DNA of 64,000 bases from Alphaproteobacteria bacterium (lineage in GTDB: Bacteria; Pseudomonadota; Alphaproteobacteria; UBA828), in contig WTGU01000144.1 in NCBI GenBank assembly GCA_011523425.1, forward strand, positions 25,008-89,007, in the 5' to 3' direction. Every line of letters begins with the position of its first letter. Position 1 is the first letter of the stretch. Both the position numbers and the translations under genes were made by a program. Positions 44,035-52,886 of this stretch are shown here, piece by piece. The notes under the pieces were generated by a model, which saw only the letters and a program-made list of their open reading frames with translations, had not been told where the DNA came from and did no database searches.

Positions 44035-45690
44035 ATGGTGGCGCGCAACGCGCACGAGCACGCCGACGTCGTCGTCGTCGGCTCCGGCCCCGGCGGCGTG
44101 ATCCCGGCCCTGGTGCTGGCGCGGAAGGGGCTCCGCGTGGTCTGTCTCGAGCAGGGCTCGTGGTTCCCGCCGTCCGCCCGCCCCCATCACGGCCGCGACT
44201 GGGAGTGGCGGCGCGCCACCGACTGGTCCATCGCCGTCAACGTGCGCGCGCACCCGCACGACTATCCGGTGGACACCGAGGACGAGACGACGCTGATGTG
44301 GAACGGCGTCGGCGGCTCCACCGGCATCTACACCGCCACCTGGCCGCGCTACCGGCCCTCCGACTTCCGCAAGGGCACCGAGCACGGCCTCGCGCCGGAC
44401 TGGCCGATCGCCTACGAGGACCTCGCGCCCTACTTCGAGATGGCGGACGAGGCCTGCGGCGTCTCCGGCTGGGCGGGCGATCCCGCCATGCCGCCGCGCG
44501 GCCCCTTCCAGACCCGCCCCGGCCCGCGCGGGGCCATGGGCGCGGTCGTCGCGCGCGGCTTCGATGCGCTCGGCTGGCACTGGTGGCCCATGCCGTGCGC
44601 CATCCTGGCGGAGGGCTACGACGGCCGCCTCGCCTGCAACAATTGCGGCGCCTGCCAGAGCGGCTGCCCGCGCGGCTCGCTCAACGACATGGCGGTGACC
44701 CACTGGCCGAGGGCGCTTGCCGCCGGCGTCGAGCTCAGGACCGACAGCCGGGTCGAGCGGATCGAGACCGATGCCGCGGGCCGCGCCACCGGGGCCGTCT
44801 ACGTCGAGCGCAATACCGGCGTCCGCCACCGCCAGACGGCGGACGTGGTGATCCTCGCCGCCAACGGAGTGGGCACGCCGCGCCTGCTGCTGCTGTCCGA
44901 GAGCGCGGCGCACCTGAACGGTCTCGCCAACCGCTCCGACCAGGTCGGCCGCAACCTGATGCACCACACGCTCGGCATGGTGGAGTGCTGGGTCGACGCG
45001 CCGACGGAATCGCACAAGGGGCTGATCTCCGCCATCGCGATCTGCGAGGAGTTCGCGGAGAGCGACACGTCGCGCGGCTTCGTCAACGGCCTCACGCTGC
45101 ACATCGTGCGCCAGAACGGCGCCGGCTATCAGGCGCTCGGCTCGCACTCCGGCAACGCCGCGCCCTGGGGTGCCGAGCACCATGCCTGGTTCGCCCGCCA
45201 CTTCGGGCACGGCATCGGCATCCTGATCGTCGGCGACGACCTGCCGCGGCCGGAGAACCGCGTCACGCTCTCCGACAGTGTGGTCGATTCCTCGGGCCTG
45301 CCGGCGCCCCGCATCGCCTACGGCATGTGCGAGAACGACGGCAGGCTCGCGCGCTTCGGCATCGACCGCGCGGTGGAGCTGGCAGGCGCCATGGACGCCT
45401 GGGACGTCAAGGTCAATCCCTTCCGCGATGCGAACGGCGTCTACGCCCCGCCCGCCTGGCACCTGCTCGGCACCGCGCGCATGGGCGCCGACCCGGAGTC
45501 CTCGGTGGTCACCAAGTGGCACCAGAGCTGGGACTGCCCCAACCTCTACATCACCGACGGCAGCGTCATGGCCACCGGCGCCGCGATCAACCCCACCAGC
45601 ACGATCTCGGCGCTGGCTTACCGCGCCGCCCACCATCTCGCCGACAATTTCGCCGACGCCCGCCGGGCGCAGAGGCCGCTGCCGGAGTAG
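44035..45690 (+). CDS. GMC-family FAD dehydrogenase with Fe-S cysteine cluster
   Basis: A 551-residue GMC oxidoreductase. FAD motif VVVVGSGPGGVIPALVLARKG (residues 12-32), a second flavin segment WNGVGGSTGIYTATWPRY, and the C-terminal active-site region HLLGTARMG...TDGSVMATGAAINPTSTI; a HisN-type catalytic pair is expected there. CNNCGACQSGC supplies Cys201, 204, 207 and 211, a cluster motif like that of FAD-glucose dehydrogenases with a 3Fe-4S centre. With the small subunit gene it should oxidise a sugar or polyol, probably passing electrons to a cytochrome not encoded here. Start ATG is in place 10 bases after the ATPase stop. Confidence 0.85.
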   Translation: MVARNAHEHADVVVVGSGPGGVIPALVLARKGLRVVCLEQGSWFPPSARPHHGRDWEWRRATDWSIAVNVRAHPHDYPVDTEDETTLMWNGVGGSTGIYTATWPRYRPSDFRKGTEHGLAPDWPIAYEDLAPYFEMADEACGVSGWAGDPAMPPRGPFQTRPGPRGAMGAVVARGFDALGWHWWPMPCAILAEGYDGRLACNNCGACQSGCPRGSLNDMAVTHWPRALAAGVELRTDSRVERIETDAAGRATGAVYVERNTGVRHRQTADVVILAANGVGTPRLLLLSESAAHLNGLANRSDQVGRNLMHHTLGMVECWVDAPTESHKGLISAIAICEEFAESDTSRGFVNGLTLHIVRQNGAGYQALGSHSGNAAPWGAEHHAWFARHFGHGIGILIVGDDLPRPENRVTLSDSVVDSSGLPAPRIAYGMCENDGRLARFGIDRAVELAGAMDAWDVKVNPFRDANGVYAPPAWHLLGTARMGADPESSVVTKWHQSWDCPNLYITDGSVMATGAAINPTSTISALAYRAAHHLADNFADARRAQRPLPE

Positions 45691-45761
45691 GCCCCGCCCG
45701 CCCCCGGCCATGGAATTGCCGGCACTTCATTGACATCCTATGAGATATCACTTAGCCTCAG

Positions 45762-46184
45762 GTGGTGAGGCTCGTGCTGGACACGAATGTCATCGTTGCC
45801 GCATTCCGAAGCCGCCGTGGCGCAAGCAACGCGCTCCTCCGGCTGGTCGATGCGCGGCAGGTGACACCGCTGTGCTCCACAGCCCTCTTCCTGGAGTACG
45901 AGGCGGTTCTCAGCCGCGCACGGACGCGCGCCATCACGGGACACGATCTCGATGACGTCGCCGCGATCATGCGCTCCCTCGCCGCTCTTTGCGAGCCGGT
46001 CGACATATCCTTCCGGATTCGGCCTGCGCTGCGAGATGCCGACGACGAGATGGTTCTTGAAGCAGCACTCAACGGACGAGCGGACGCCATCGTGACGCAC
46101 AACGTCAGGGACTTCGGGACGATCCAGAACCTGGGCCTCGAAGTCGTCTCCCCCGGCGCAATCGTAAGGAGACTGTCTCCATGA
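45762..46184 (+). CDS. PIN-domain toxin (COG1569/TIGR00305 type)
   Basis: A 140-residue PIN nuclease-type toxin. Acidic residues of the metal site: Asp7 (LVLDTNVIV), Glu45 (LFLEYEAVL), Asp94/95 (DADDEMVLEAA) and Asp117 (THNVRDF). Such toxins usually cut RNA and are neutralised by a DNA-binding antitoxin. It starts at one of two adjacent GTG codons (45762 or 45765); a TTGACA at 45730 lies about 30 bases upstream and CCTCA-GGTGG-TGAGG spans the start. It overlaps the antitoxin gene by four bases (ATGA), with the toxin first. Confidence 0.82.
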   Translation: MVRLVLDTNVIVAAFRSRRGASNALLRLVDARQVTPLCSTALFLEYEAVLSRARTRAITGHDLDDVAAIMRSLAALCEPVDISFRIRPALRDADDEMVLEAALNGRADAIVTHNVRDFGTIQNLGLEVVSPGAIVRRLSP

Positions 46185-46441
46185 CCGACGCCCGGCGCTA
46201 CAAGTATCCGCTGCAACTGCCGGTGTCTCTGAAGGAGACGGCGGCACGCCTCGCGCGCGAGGACGGCGTGTCTCTCAATCAGTGGATCGTCACGGCGGTG
46301 GCACAGAAGATCGGCGCCGTCGAGACCGCGGAGGCATTCCTCCGAGAGCGCGCGGCGGGTGCAGCCGCGGGCGATCTGAGGCGCTACCTGGACGAGGCGC
46401 CGGATGCGCCGCCCGAGCCGGGCGACGAATTGCAGCACTGA
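46181..46441 (+). CDS. Ribbon-helix-helix antitoxin (HicB-like/CopG-type)
   Basis: An 86-residue protein. The N-terminal half (YKYPLQLPVSLKETAARLA, then REDGVSLNQWIVTAVAQKI) is a ribbon-helix-helix DNA-binding domain as in HicB C-terminal or Arc-like antitoxins; the rest (ETAEAFLRERAAGAAAG...) is an acidic tail that would bind the PIN toxin. It probably represses the operon together with the toxin. Confidence 0.78.
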   Translation: MTDARRYKYPLQLPVSLKETAARLAREDGVSLNQWIVTAVAQKIGAVETAEAFLRERAAGAAAGDLRRYLDEAPDAPPEPGDELQH

Positions 46442-46483
46442 TCCGGAGCGTTCTCGTTTCGCTGGGAGGGGGGCCGCCCGCCC

Positions 46484-47278
46484 CTACTGCGCAGTCCAGC
46501 CGCCGTCGATCAGGAGGCTCGTGCCGGTGATCAGGCTGGCGGCATCGCTCGCGAGGAAGACCACCGCCCCCATCACGTCGGGCAGCTCGCCGAGGCGGCC
46601 GAGCGCGATGCGGTTCATCGTGTCCTCCCGGAAGGCCGGGTCGTCGAGAAAGGGTCGCGTCATCGGCGTCGATATGAAGGTGGGCGCGATGGCGTTGACC
46701 CGGATGCCGTGGGGCGCGAGGTCCATCGCCATCGCCTTGGTCATGCCCTCGACGGCGTGCTTGGTGGCGCAGTAGACCGTGCGCCTCGGCCCGCCGACAT
46801 GGCCCATCTGCGAGGACATGTTGACGATGACGCCGCCCCGCCCCGCCGCCACCATCTCGCGGGCGACGGCCTGGGCGCAGAAGTAGGCGCCGCGCACGTT
46901 GATGCCCATGACGGCGTCGAAGTCCGCCACCGTCACGTCGAGCAGCGGCGCCGGCCGGTTGCCGCCGGCGTTGTTGACGAGGGTATCGACCGGCCCGAGC
47001 GCGGCCAGCGCCGCCGCCGTCCGCTCCACGTCGGCGATGTCGAGCGGCAGCGTCTCCGCAGAGCCGCCCGCCTCGGCGATCTCGCCCGCCACCCGCTCGA
47101 GCGCATCCCGGCCCCGCGCCGCGAGCACCACGTGGGCACCGGCCTCGGCGAGCGCCGCGGCACAGGCGCGACCGAGGCCGCGGCTCGCGCCGGTGACCAG
47201 CGCCCGCCTGCCGTCGAGCCGGAACGAGGGCGTTCGCGGCAGCGCGTCGTCGGCCGCGCCGGCGCCGGAATCAGGCAA
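46484..47278 (-). CDS. Short-chain dehydrogenase/reductase
   Basis: A 264-residue classical SDR: cofactor motif TGASRGLG (29-36), NNAGG (102-106), catalytic Ser155/156, Tyr169 and Lys173 (YCATK). Arg-rich residues after strand 2 (AARGRD) favour NADP(H) or lack a clear acidic NAD marker. The only upstream start is TTG at 47278, which overlaps the end of the HisD-like gene by 8 bases; the 20-residue lead before the fold has no other start. The pairing with a HisD-like dehydrogenase suggests two-step oxidation of a diol. Confidence 0.85.
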   Translation of the reverse strand: MPDSGAGAADDALPRTPSFRLDGRRALVTGASRGLGRACAAALAEAGAHVVLAARGRDALERVAGEIAEAGGSAETLPLDIADVERTAAALAALGPVDTLVNNAGGNRPAPLLDVTVADFDAVMGINVRGAYFCAQAVAREMVAAGRGGVIVNMSSQMGHVGGPRRTVYCATKHAVEGMTKAMAMDLAPHGIRVNAIAPTFISTPMTRPFLDDPAFREDTMNRIALGRLGELPDVMGAVVFLASDAASLITGTSLLIDGGWTAQ

Positions 47279-48560
47279 GGTTCCTGCCGCCGTAGCGGCG
47301 CACGCGGATGTCGGCCTGCTCCTTGTGCCCGGCGAAGCCCTCCAGCGCGCAGAGGCGGGAGCAGTACTCGCCCACCATGGCAGACGCCTCGTCGGTCAGC
47401 ACCCGCTGGTAGGTGCAGGTCTTGAGGAACATGCCGACCCAGAGGCCGCCGGTGTAACGCGCGGCCCGGCGCGTCGGCAGGGTGTGGTTGGTGCCGATCA
47501 CCTTGTCGCCGTAGGAAACGTTGGTGCGGGGGCCGAGGAAGAGCGCGCCGTAGTTGGTCAGGCGCGCGAGGAACCAGTCCGGGTCCTCGGTCATCACCTG
47601 CACGTGCTCGGCGGCGATCTCGTCCGCCGCCGCCACCATCTCGTCGAGCGACTCGCAGACGATCACCTGGCCGTAGTCGCGCCAGGCCTGGCCCGCGATC
47701 CCGGCCGTCGGCAGAACGGTGAGCTGGCGCTCGACCTCGGCCATGGTCTCGCGCGCGAGCCTCTCGGAGTTCGTCAGCAGCGTCGCCGGCGAGGTGGGGC
47801 CGTGCTCGGCCTGACCGAGAAGGTCGGCGGCGCAGAGCTCGCCGTCCACGCTCTCGTCGGCGATCACCAGGGTCTCGGTGGGGCCCGCCAGCAGGTCGAT
47901 GCCCACGCGGCCGAAGAGCTGGCGCTTGGCCTCCGCCACGAAGGCGTTGCCGGGGCCCACCAGCATGTCGACCGGCGCGATGCTGCCGGTCCCGAGCGCC
48001 ATCGCGCCCACCGCCTGGATGCCGCCGATGACGTAGATCTCGTCGGCGCCGGCGAGGTGCTGGGCAGCGACGATCGCGGGCGCGGGCCCGCCCTCGAAGG
48101 GCGGCGCGCAGGTGGCGATGCGCTCGACGCCCGCCACCTTCGCCGTCACCACCGACATGTGGGCGGACGCGAGCAGCGGATACTTGCCGCCCGGCACGTA
48201 GCAGCCGACGGCGTTCACGGGGATGTTCCTGTGGCCGAGCACCACGCCGGGCAGGGTCTCGACCTCGACGTCCTGCAGCGCGTCGCGCTGGACCTGCGCG
48301 AAGTTCCTGATCTGCTCCTGCGCGAACAGGATGTCGTCCCGGTCCTGCCCCGTGAGCCGGGCGAGGCAGGCCTCGATCTCGCCCGCGCTCAGCCGGAAGT
48401 CCTCGCGCTCCCAGTTGTCGAACTTGATCGACATCTCACGCACCGCCGCATCGCCCCGGCTCGCGATGTCGTTCAACGCGTCCTCCACGACGCGGCGGAC
48501 CTTCTCGTCCGCCGCCGCCGCCTCGGCATCGCTGATGCCGGTCTTCAGATATCGAGGCAT
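47271..48560 (-). CDS. Histidinol dehydrogenase family protein, HpsN-like subgroup
   Basis: A 429-residue HisD-fold dehydrogenase. The zinc and catalytic segments are present: [31 protein letters not shown] (zinc Gln/His) and EHVQVMT (catalytic Glu-His). The N-terminus ([10 protein letters not shown]) and whole-sequence style resemble the HisD-like enzymes that oxidise alcohols to acids outside histidine synthesis, such as sulfopropanediol dehydrogenase HpsN. There are no his genes nearby; instead an SDR and small unknown proteins share the operon. ATG 48560 is chosen because it matches the usual start; the frame stays open 24 codons further up. The substrate is uncertain. Confidence 0.8.
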   Translation of the reverse strand: MPRYLKTGISDAEAAAADEKVRRVVEDALNDIASRGDAAVREMSIKFDNWEREDFRLSAGEIEACLARLTGQDRDDILFAQEQIRNFAQVQRDALQDVEVETLPGVVLGHRNIPVNAVGCYVPGGKYPLLASAHMSVVTAKVAGVERIATCAPPFEGGPAPAIVAAQHLAGADEIYVIGGIQAVGAMALGTGSIAPVDMLVGPGNAFVAEAKRQLFGRVGIDLLAGPTETLVIADESVDGELCAADLLGQAEHGPTSPATLLTNSERLARETMAEVERQLTVLPTAGIAGQAWRDYGQVIVCESLDEMVAAADEIAAEHVQVMTEDPDWFLARLTNYGALFLGPRTNVSYGDKVIGTNHTLPTRRAARYTGGLWVGMFLKTCTYQRVLTDEASAMVGEYCSRLCALEGFAGHKEQADIRVRRYGGRNLA

Positions 48561-48594
48561 CGGGATTTCCGCTCGCTGTTGCGCCGCAGGGCCT

Positions 48595-48879
48595 TCAGGT
48601 CTCGACCGTGACCCCGCGCCAGAAGGCGACATGGTCGCGGATGTTCGCGGCCGCCGGCTTGGGGTCCGGGTAGTACCACGCGGCGTCGGCGTTGCGCTCG
48701 CCCGCGACCTCGATGGTCCAGTAGTGCGCCGTGCCCTTCCAGCCGCAGACGGTCGTCGTCTCGCTGGGGCTGAGGAACGCCTGCCTCACCGAGCCCGGCG
48801 GGAAGTAGAGGTTGCCCTCGACGGTCTCGCAGTCGTCGCTCTCGGCGATGACCTGCCCTCGCCAGATCGCGCGCGCCAT
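48595..48879 (-). CDS. DUF427 family protein
   Basis: A 94-residue single-domain protein with the DUF427 pattern: [19 protein letters not shown], then [25 protein letters not shown] and the C-terminal [11 protein letters not shown]. No catalytic residues are assigned in this family and its function is unknown. It is 34 bases before the HisD-like gene and 13 bases after the small YdhR-like gene, so it belongs to that operon. Confidence 0.8.
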   Translation of the reverse strand: MARAIWRGQVIAESDDCETVEGNLYFPPGSVRQAFLSPSETTTVCGWKGTAHYWTIEVAGERNADAAWYYPDPKPAAANIRDHVAFWRGVTVET

Positions 48880-48892
48880 GGTGCGCCTGCGA

Positions 48893-49210
48893 TCAGGCCG
48901 CCGTGGAGATCGCGCCCATGTCGTTGTCGACGATCACCGGCGATTCGAAGTACTCGATCTCGGGCTCGACGCCCAGGCGCTCGCGGATCCCGGCCCGCCA
49001 GGCCGCGTCATAGAGGCGCTCGGCATCCTCTCGCGACTCGAAGAGATAGACGCCGCCGCCGGTCCGGCCGTCCTCGGACAGGAGATAGTATTTCCGGATC
49101 AGGCCCTGGACGCCCTGGTAGAGCGGCGCGGACGCCTCGAATGCGGCCCTGGCCGCCTCGCGCGACTTGTCCTCGGGCAGCGCGAAACGGACGATTGCGG
49201 TTACCGCCAT
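48893..49210 (-). CDS. Small alpha+beta barrel protein, YdhR/monooxygenase-like
   Basis: A 105-residue protein resembling the ferredoxin-like YdhR group: MAVTAIVRFALP strand, the helix DKSREAARAAFEASAPLY, GVQGLIRKYYLLSEDGRTGGGVYLFESREDAERLYDAAW-type region (in pieces: GLIRKYYLLSEDG, GVYLFESREDAERLY) and a closing strand. Members form dimers; a mono-oxygenase role is suggested but not proven. It sits in the operon with DUF427 and DUF1330 genes. Confidence 0.7.
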   Translation of the reverse strand: MAVTAIVRFALPEDKSREAARAAFEASAPLYQGVQGLIRKYYLLSEDGRTGGGVYLFESREDAERLYDAAWRAGIRERLGVEPEIEYFESPVIVDNDMGAISTAA

Positions 49211-49310
49211 AGTTCAGCCTCCTCGGTTCGCCATTCCGGGCCCAGAATACCGCCCGGCCCCCACGGGGTCATCAGACGCGGTGGGCGGGCGACCGCCCCG
49301 CCCCATGCCG

Positions 49311-49604
49311 TCATTCGACGCCCTCGGTCACCCGGAAGTCGCGCTCCACCGCGCCTTCGAGCTTCGCGGCCGCGGCCTGGTAGGCGGAACCCTTGTAGGT
49401 GGCGAGCGCTTGCTCGAAGCTCGGGAACTCGACGACGACGGTGCGCTCGACAATGCCGGCACCGAAGGCCTGGACCCGGCCGCCGCGCGCCAGGAACGTG
49501 CCGCCGCCGGCCAGGATCGCGGGCCTTGCGAGCTTGGCGTATTCCGCGAGCGCGTCGGGATCCTTGATCTCCCGGTAACAGCTTACCCAGTAACCCTTCG
49601 GCAT
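49311..49604 (-). CDS. DUF1330 family protein
   Basis: A 97-residue dimeric alpha-beta barrel protein of the DUF1330 type: KGYWVSCYREIKDPDALAEY, LARGGRVQAFG, RTVVVEFPSFEQALATYKG and YQAAAAKLEGAVERDFRVTEG. Family function is unknown. It is the first gene of the reverse operon, 100 bases ahead of the YdhR-like gene. The 312-base gap to the divergent Rieske gene holds a large inverted repeat. Confidence 0.8.
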   Translation of the reverse strand: MPKGYWVSCYREIKDPDALAEYAKLARPAILAGGGTFLARGGRVQAFGAGIVERTVVVEFPSFEQALATYKGSAYQAAAAKLEGAVERDFRVTEGVE

Positions 49605-49737
49605 TCCGTCCTCCTTCTGGTCGTGCGTCCGACTCTCTCTCCGGGTCGTCGGCGCATCGACAGCCTAATGTCCCGTTTCCAAAGTTCATACGGCCTAGCT
49701 AGTAGGTGATCTCACCGATCCCGCCCCTCCCACAAGT

Positions 49738-49832
49738 CGTCATGCCCGGGCTTGTTCCGGGCATCTTTCTCAGCAAGGCCCACCCGTCGCCGGGCAAGGG
49801 CGTGGATGCCCGGAACAAGCCCGGGCATGACG
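49738..49832. repeat. Dispersed inverted repeat, family 2, full-length copy
   Basis: Perfect 28-bp inverted arms (49738-49765 and 49805-49832) starting CGTCATGCCCGGGCTTGTTC, with a 39-base centre. Each arm also folds on itself (GCCCGG...CCGGGC). It lies between divergent genes, so it is not a terminator. The shorter copy at 10570-10612 shares the outer part. Such mobile palindromes are common in alphaproteobacterial intergenic DNA. Nothing else was seen in 49605-49916. Confidence 0.8.
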
Positions 49833-49916
49833 GCAGGGGGGGAGAGCACGGACGACTCCATGCGCGCGACCGGCCGTACTAAGATGCACGCACGCCTCGG
49901 CCGGGCGGAGGGGAGC

Positions 49917-51200
49917 ATGACCGGCTACACGAGCGAGCAGCTTCAGGCGATGGTGCGGCCCGACCGGGTGCACCGCGCCATCTACACCGACCCGGCGATC
50001 TTCGAGATCGAGATGGAGAAGATCTTCCGCCGGGTGTGGCTCTATGTCGGCCACGAGAGCCTGGTGCCGAACCCGGGCGACTACTACTGCACCCACCTCG
50101 CCCGTCAGCCGGTGGTGCTGAGCCGGCACGCGGACGACGGCATCTGCGTGCTGTTCAACCGCTGCGGCCACAGGGGCGCCAGGGTGCTCAACGCCGAGCG
50201 CGGCAACGCCAAGGTCTTCACCTGCATGTATCACGGCTGGAGTTTCCGGCCGAACGGCGCGCTCGCCGGCGTGCCCATGCGGAAGGACTTTCCCGAAGAG
50301 CCGCTCGAGGACCCGCAGTTCGGCATGGCGCGGCTGCCCAGGGTGGAGAGCTATCGCGGCTTCGTCTTCGCCTCCTTCAACCCGGACGCCGAGCCGCTGC
50401 TGGATTACCTGGCCGAGGCCCGGCACGGCATCGACGAGCTGGTGGACCGCTCGCCGGAGAGCAAGGTGGCGCTCTCCGCCGGCTGCCACCGCTACCACTA
50501 TCGCGGCAACTGGAAGCTCCAGCTCGAGAACCTGGCGGACATGTACCACCCAGCCGCCTGCCACGCGTCGACCGTCGGCCCCGACGGCCGGCAGTTCAAG
50601 CGCCGCGCCGGCGCGGAAGGCGGAGACGCCGCGTTCTTCGCTCCCAACGGCGAGGCCATCGTCGCCCAGACCGGCGTGCGCGGCCTCAACAACCGGCACA
50701 GCTCCGAGGCCTCGCTCTTCGATCGCGAGCAGTCGGGCGGGCACTGGGACGACTACCGCGCCATCATGGTGCAGCGCTACGGCGAGGAACGCACCGCCGA
50801 CATCCTCAAGAACCGCCGCCACAGCATGACCTTCTTCCCCAGCTCCGACATCCTGCTGGCGCAGACCTCGGTGCGCGTGATCCGGCCGGTGGCGGTGGAC
50901 TTCACCGAGGTCGAGGTCTGGCCGGTCCGCCTCGAGGGCGCGCCGGAGAGCATCTCCGACGACCTCGTGCGCTTCGTGAACATCACCCATGCCGCCGCGT
51001 CGTTCATCCAGTCCGACGACATGGAGGCCTTCGAGCGCTGCCAGGAGGGGCTCACGACGCAGGGCTCGGACTGGGTGCTGGTGGCGCGCGGCCTCGGCGC
51101 CGAGATCGACGAGGGCTCGGGCGTGCTCTTCGGTCCGCGCTCCAGCGAAGTCGGCCAGCGCGCCCAGCACGAGGCCTGGCGCGACCTGATGGGCGCATGA
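49917..51200 (+). CDS. Aromatic ring-hydroxylating dioxygenase, alpha subunit
   Basis: A 427-residue Rieske oxygenase. Rieske ligands Cys83, His85, Cys103 and His106 (NRCGHRG and CMYHGWSF); catalytic iron ligands His211 and His216 in ENLADMYHPAACH with a distal acid in SFIQSDDMEAF. The size and the coupled beta-subunit gene fit the two-subunit benzoate/toluate-type dioxygenases. GGGGAG precedes the ATG at 49917; upstream in-frame starts run into the repeat. The reductase and ferredoxin are not adjacent. The aromatic substrate is unknown. Confidence 0.88.
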   Translation: MTGYTSEQLQAMVRPDRVHRAIYTDPAIFEIEMEKIFRRVWLYVGHESLVPNPGDYYCTHLARQPVVLSRHADDGICVLFNRCGHRGARVLNAERGNAKVFTCMYHGWSFRPNGALAGVPMRKDFPEEPLEDPQFGMARLPRVESYRGFVFASFNPDAEPLLDYLAEARHGIDELVDRSPESKVALSAGCHRYHYRGNWKLQLENLADMYHPAACHASTVGPDGRQFKRRAGAEGGDAAFFAPNGEAIVAQTGVRGLNNRHSSEASLFDREQSGGHWDDYRAIMVQRYGEERTADILKNRRHSMTFFPSSDILLAQTSVRVIRPVAVDFTEVEVWPVRLEGAPESISDDLVRFVNITHAAASFIQSDDMEAFERCQEGLTTQGSDWVLVARGLGAEIDEGSGVLFGPRSSEVGQRAQHEAWRDLMGA

Positions 51201-51715
51201 GCGTCACCGCAGAAGCCCGCGCCGCCGCCGGCTCGAACGTCGTCGGCCTCGACGAGCTGCGCCGCTTCATCGAGCACGAGGCCGACCTGCTGGACGAGCG
51301 GCGCTTCGACGAGTGGTGCGACCTCTACACCGAGGACGCCGCCTACTGGGTGCCCGCGGCGCCCGAGCAGGAAAGCTGGCTCGACCACGTGTCGCTCTTC
51401 TACGACGACAAGGCGACGATGCGGACCCGCGTCCAGCGCCTCAACCACCCGAGGATTCACTGCCAGAGCCCGCCCAGCCGCTGCGTCCGCGTGATCTCGG
51501 GCGCCACGCTCGACGGAGTGACGACGGACGGCGCCTGGCTGGTCCGCTCCAAGTTCGTGATGGTGGAGGACCGCCCCGGCAACCCGCAGCGGGTCTTCGG
51601 CGGCCGCTACGCCCACACCATCGTGCACGACGGCGAGCGGCTCCGCATCCGGCTGAAGCGGGTCGATCTCACCAACTGCGACCAGAGCTTCCCCATGCTC
51701 ACCCAGCCGTTCTGA
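51197..51715 (+). CDS. Aromatic ring-hydroxylating dioxygenase, beta subunit
   Basis: A 172-residue small subunit of the NTF2-like fold: RRFIEHEADLLDERRFDEWC, LYTEDAAYWVPA, HVSLFYDDKATMRTRVQRL and the C-terminal RIRLKRVDLTNCDQSF. These are the class landmarks, and it has the usual length. Its ATG overlaps the alpha-subunit stop by four bases, so the two are made together. Confidence 0.9.
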   Translation: MSVTAEARAAAGSNVVGLDELRRFIEHEADLLDERRFDEWCDLYTEDAAYWVPAAPEQESWLDHVSLFYDDKATMRTRVQRLNHPRIHCQSPPSRCVRVISGATLDGVTTDGAWLVRSKFVMVEDRPGNPQRVFGGRYAHTIVHDGERLRIRLKRVDLTNCDQSFPMLTQPF

Positions 51716-51784
51716 GCGGCGCCCGGCCCGCGCCCCTCCGCCCGCCACCCTGCCCTGCAATTCGATCGACGACGCAACCGAGAC

Positions 51785-52786
51785 ATGTCCATGAGTTTGG
51801 CACCAGACGCGCAGACCGACGACGCCCGAAGCGGCGCGCTCACCTACATGGCGACGTCCGCCGAGGCCTCGCTCTACCGCAACGGCAAGGTGCTCACGCG
51901 CCGGGACAGCCAGGGCAACGACGGCGGCAGGGCCGGCCTCGATCTCGAAGAGCGGCAGATGCCGGTTCACGACGCGCGGCGTCTGGCGAGGCCCGAGCGG
52001 CGCACGCTTCACGCCAACGGCTTCGAATTGCTCGAACGCCCCCTGCCCGCTCCCGACCTGGACTTTCTCAACCACGACCGGGTCGTGCGCGACTACTACC
52101 CGCTCTGCGCGGACATCGTCCGGGAGGCGAGCGGCGCGCGCCACGTCGCGGCCTTCGACCACAACGTGCGCTCGGCGTCCGGCAAGGAGAGCGGGCGCCG
52201 CATCGAGGGCGGGCAGCACGTGCAGCCTCCCGCCCACCTCGTGCACGGCGACTACACCCTGACCAGCGGGCCGCAGCGGCTGCGCGACCTGGCGAAGCCG
52301 CCCTCCACCAACGACACCTATCGCACGCTGCTGGCGGATGGCGCGACGCTCCTCGACGAGACGAGCGTGGCGCGCGCGCTCGACGGGGGCCGGTTCGCGA
52401 TCATCAATCTCTGGCGCAACATCGCGCCGGAGCCGGTCGCCACCCACCCGCTCGCGCTTTGCGATGCGACCAGCGTGCGCCCCGACGACCTGGTGGTCTT
52501 CGAGATCCACTACACCGACCGGATCGGCGAGAACTACTTCGCGAAGCACGCCGACCACCATCGCTGGTATTTCTATCCGGCCATGACCGGCGACGAGGCG
52601 CTGCTCATCAAGCAGTGGGATTCGGCGGGCGGGCTGGCGCGCTCCGGGGGCGCGAAGGCGGATGCGATGTGCCCGGACTCGCCCTGCACCTTCAGCTTCC
52701 ACAGCGCCTTCGAGGACCCGACGACGGCACCGGACGCACCGGATCGCTGGAGCATCGAGGTGCGCTGCGTGGCGCTCTACGACTGA
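51785..52786 (+). CDS. CmcJ/NvfI-like non-haem oxygenase
   Basis: A 333-residue protein resembling the CmcJ/AsaB/NvfI family of Fe(II)/2-oxoglutarate-type enzymes (from cephamycin methoxylation and fungal natural-product pathways). Visible features: DARRLARPERRTLHANGFELL, VAAFDHNVRSAS, the HGDYT segment with candidate iron ligands His154 and Asp156, FAIINLWRNIAPEP, and WYFYPAMTGDEALLIKQWDS...FSFHSAFEDP with a later His. Roles in bacteria outside antibiotics are unclear. It follows the dioxygenase genes by 69 bases and may act on the same compound. Confidence 0.72.
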   Translation: MSMSLAPDAQTDDARSGALTYMATSAEASLYRNGKVLTRRDSQGNDGGRAGLDLEERQMPVHDARRLARPERRTLHANGFELLERPLPAPDLDFLNHDRVVRDYYPLCADIVREASGARHVAAFDHNVRSASGKESGRRIEGGQHVQPPAHLVHGDYTLTSGPQRLRDLAKPPSTNDTYRTLLADGATLLDETSVARALDGGRFAIINLWRNIAPEPVATHPLALCDATSVRPDDLVVFEIHYTDRIGENYFAKHADHHRWYFYPAMTGDEALLIKQWDSAGGLARSGGAKADAMCPDSPCTFSFHSAFEDPTTAPDAPDRWSIEVRCVALYD

Positions 52787-52886
52787 GTCCCCGTTCCGTC
52801 GATTCGTTTCGCCCGGGCTGCTCCGCCTGCGGTCGCGCCGGGACAAGCGGCTGTTTCCAGGCGGTGCCCAGGCGGTAGGGTGAGGC

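Noticed and set aside
45730..45758. TTGACA followed by TAGCCT as a promoter for the PIN toxin
   Set aside because: The -35 match is good but the -10 is poor and would imply a leaderless start; mentioned only as context.
47271..48560. Histidine biosynthesis hisD
   Set aside because: No his genes are linked and the N-terminus and overall style fit the HpsN-like subgroup.
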